The translations under genes were made by a program, and so were the position numbers. The notes below the pieces were generated by a model, which was given only the letters and a program-made list of their open reading frames with translations, was not told the DNA's origin and did not search any database. Positions 63,004 to 64,000 of a stretch of DNA of 64,000 nt are shown here, piece by piece; position 1 is the stretch's first letter; each line of letters begins with the position of its first letter. The DNA comes from Advenella faeciporci (GTDB lineage: Bacteria; Pseudomonadota; Gammaproteobacteria; Burkholderiales; Burkholderiaceae_B): positions 5,569 through 69,568 of the forward strand of contig NZ_BMYS01000013.1 of the NCBI RefSeq assembly GCF_014652395.1. The letters are read 5' to 3'.

Positions 63004-64000
63004 TTAACCACCTCCCATTCGAGATAATCCGCGGAACACGGCAATAAAGCCAGAACCTGCGGTCACAATCATTAACGCGGGCAGCAAGGTCAACACCATG
63101 ACCCCGGTCATCTTGACTGTCAATTTGCCAATTTTTTCTTTCAATCCTGAACGGCGCTGCTCACGCAGGCGTTCACTAAAACGCGTCAGGGGTTCCTGTA
63201 CGGCGCCACCATGCTTGTCCACTTGCGCAATCAAGTGGCAAATGGCCGTCAGGTCATCATTGTCCATGCCGTTAATCATGCGATCCATGGATTGCTCGCG
63301 CGGCATGCCACGATTATACTGCTCTACCGCGACCTCCAGCTCCAAGCTTAAGACAGGGAATACCGCCTTGAAATCTTTCACGATAATATAAAGGCTCTGG
63401 TCCATTGACATGCCCACACCCTGTAACAGGCGCAACAGGTCAACCAGCAGCGGCAGTTCATCATCAACCGCTTTCTTGCGTTGGTTAACCCGCCTCATCA
63501 ACACCCATTTGGGCACCATCCAGCCCAGTGCAAAGCCAAAGAAAATGGAAAGCACATAGCTCATTAAATGACCGCCCATGATTTCCACAGGTCCCGCCAC
63601 GAACAGCAAAATCACCGGCAGACCAATAGACAAAACAGCCCGTACAAACGAGAACAAGGCTTTTGCCTTGCCGTAGTCTTCAAAACCCGCCAATTCAAGG
63701 TAAGCCTTGTCTTCTTCAGCCAGCAAGACATCGCCAAAGCGGCCCTGGCCCCATCGCGCGCCCAATTCCGTTGCTTTCACAACAGCACTTTCCAAACGCG
63801 GGCTTTCTTCTTCCGCCTGGCCTTGGGCTCCGGGAAAGGCCAATGTCCCGACCCGCTCCCGTTTGTGCAGGATGTCCTCGACCTGGTCTTTGCTTTTTTC
63901 CTGGCGCACCATGGTTTCAATCAGGTATATCGCCACCACCAGAGCGGCAATGGCCAGCAGCACCAATGCACCTGCCTGCAGGCCTTCGGGGCTGATAATA
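63004..64000 (-). CDS. tadC: Tad pilus inner-membrane platform protein TadC (5' end outside window)
   Basis: At least 330 residues of a type II secretion F-domain protein: N-terminal helix ALVLLAIAALVVAIYLIETM, two helices around 110-155, the F domain with DDELPLLVDLLRLLQGVGMSMDQSLYIIV and GMDNDDLTAICHLIAQVDKHGGAVQEPL, and a final helix. The frame has no stop up to the right edge; residues IISPEGLQAG precede the helix, so the true start lies outside. TadC with TadB forms the membrane platform for the TadA ATPase. tadA and tadB are expected further right. Confidence 0.9.
   Translation of the reverse strand, partial: IISPEGLQAGALVLLAIAALVVAIYLIETMVRQEKSKDQVEDILHKRERVGTLAFPGAQGQAEEESPRLESAVVKATELGARWGQGRFGDVLLAEEDKAYLELAGFEDYGKAKALFSFVRAVLSIGLPVILLFVAGPVEIMGGHLMSYVLSIFFGFALGWMVPKWVLMRRVNQRKKAVDDELPLLVDLLRLLQGVGMSMDQSLYIIVKDFKAVFPVLSLELEVAVEQYNRGMPREQSMDRMINGMDNDDLTAICHLIAQVDKHGGAVQEPLTRFSERLREQRRSGLKEKIGKLTVKMTGVMVLTLLPALMIVTAGSGFIAVFRGLSRMGGG

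Overview
The window looks like chromosomal DNA of a betaproteobacterium, most likely Burkholderiales and close to Alcaligenaceae. This is inferred from protein content (a liu leucine-degradation cluster with an embedded aceK, DUF2868/DUF3482 and DUF1840 proteins, a DUF3613 protein in a Tad pilus locus, TTG/GTG starts with GGAG-type ribosome sites) and from moderate GC content. No rRNA, tRNA, insertion sequence, prophage or CRISPR array was found by reading.

Layout. 0-10 kb: a polar amino-acid ABC transporter operon (hisJ-hisQ-hisM-hisP) ending in a TauE/SafE exporter, a GNAT acetyltransferase, a lysine exporter (lysO) and an iron/phosphonate-type ABC transporter. 10-18 kb: eamA, small membrane proteins, a DUF2868 membrane protein paired with a DUF3482 GTPase, a lemA-TPM operon, a LysE-type exporter. 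18-26 kb: an anaerobic block with class III ribonucleotide reductase, its activase, oxygen-independent ubiquinone genes ubiU-ubiV-ubiT, a DUF2249 protein, an NnrS-like membrane protein and a Dnr-like regulator. 26-34 kb: prfC, bacterioferritin and its ferredoxin, rpoN, and leuA behind a leucine leader peptide. 34-38 kb: a secreted RHS protein with a DUF2235 (Tle1-like) lipase domain. 38-45 kb: argS, a SPOR protein, dsbA, metC, a LysE exporter. 45-54 kb: leucine/isovalerate degradation under a LiuR regulator (ivd, aceK, thiolase, both methylcrotonyl-CoA carboxylase subunits). 54-64 kb: an AlbA_2-type regulator and the distal part of a Tad pilus locus (tadC, tadD-like lipoprotein, DUF3613 protein, two large TadG-like pseudopilins); tadC runs off the right edge.

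The most unusual observation is that the class III ribonucleotide reductase is split. The 569-residue NrdD stops just after its zinc-binding Cys/His knot and has no glycyl-radical motif. A separate 59-residue gene 56 bases downstream, in another reading frame and with its own ribosome site, encodes the missing C-terminal radical domain (RVMGY...), followed with a 4-base overlap by the activase nrdG. Two NrdR-like boxes exactly 31 bp apart and an FNR-like site lie upstream. An FNR-type site between ubiU and the DUF2249 gene fits promoters in both directions, tying the block to low-oxygen or nitric-oxide control.

Other notable structure: at least seven copies of a GC-rich REP-like element, twice as inverted pairs; an almost leaderless leucine attenuator peptide; terminator-like hairpins between the binding-protein and permease genes of both ABC operons; palindromic LiuR-type operators; and coding tandem repeats (12 bp and 39 bp) in two proteins. 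Assignments rest on reading the sequence and recalled family features; no searches or folding programs were run.
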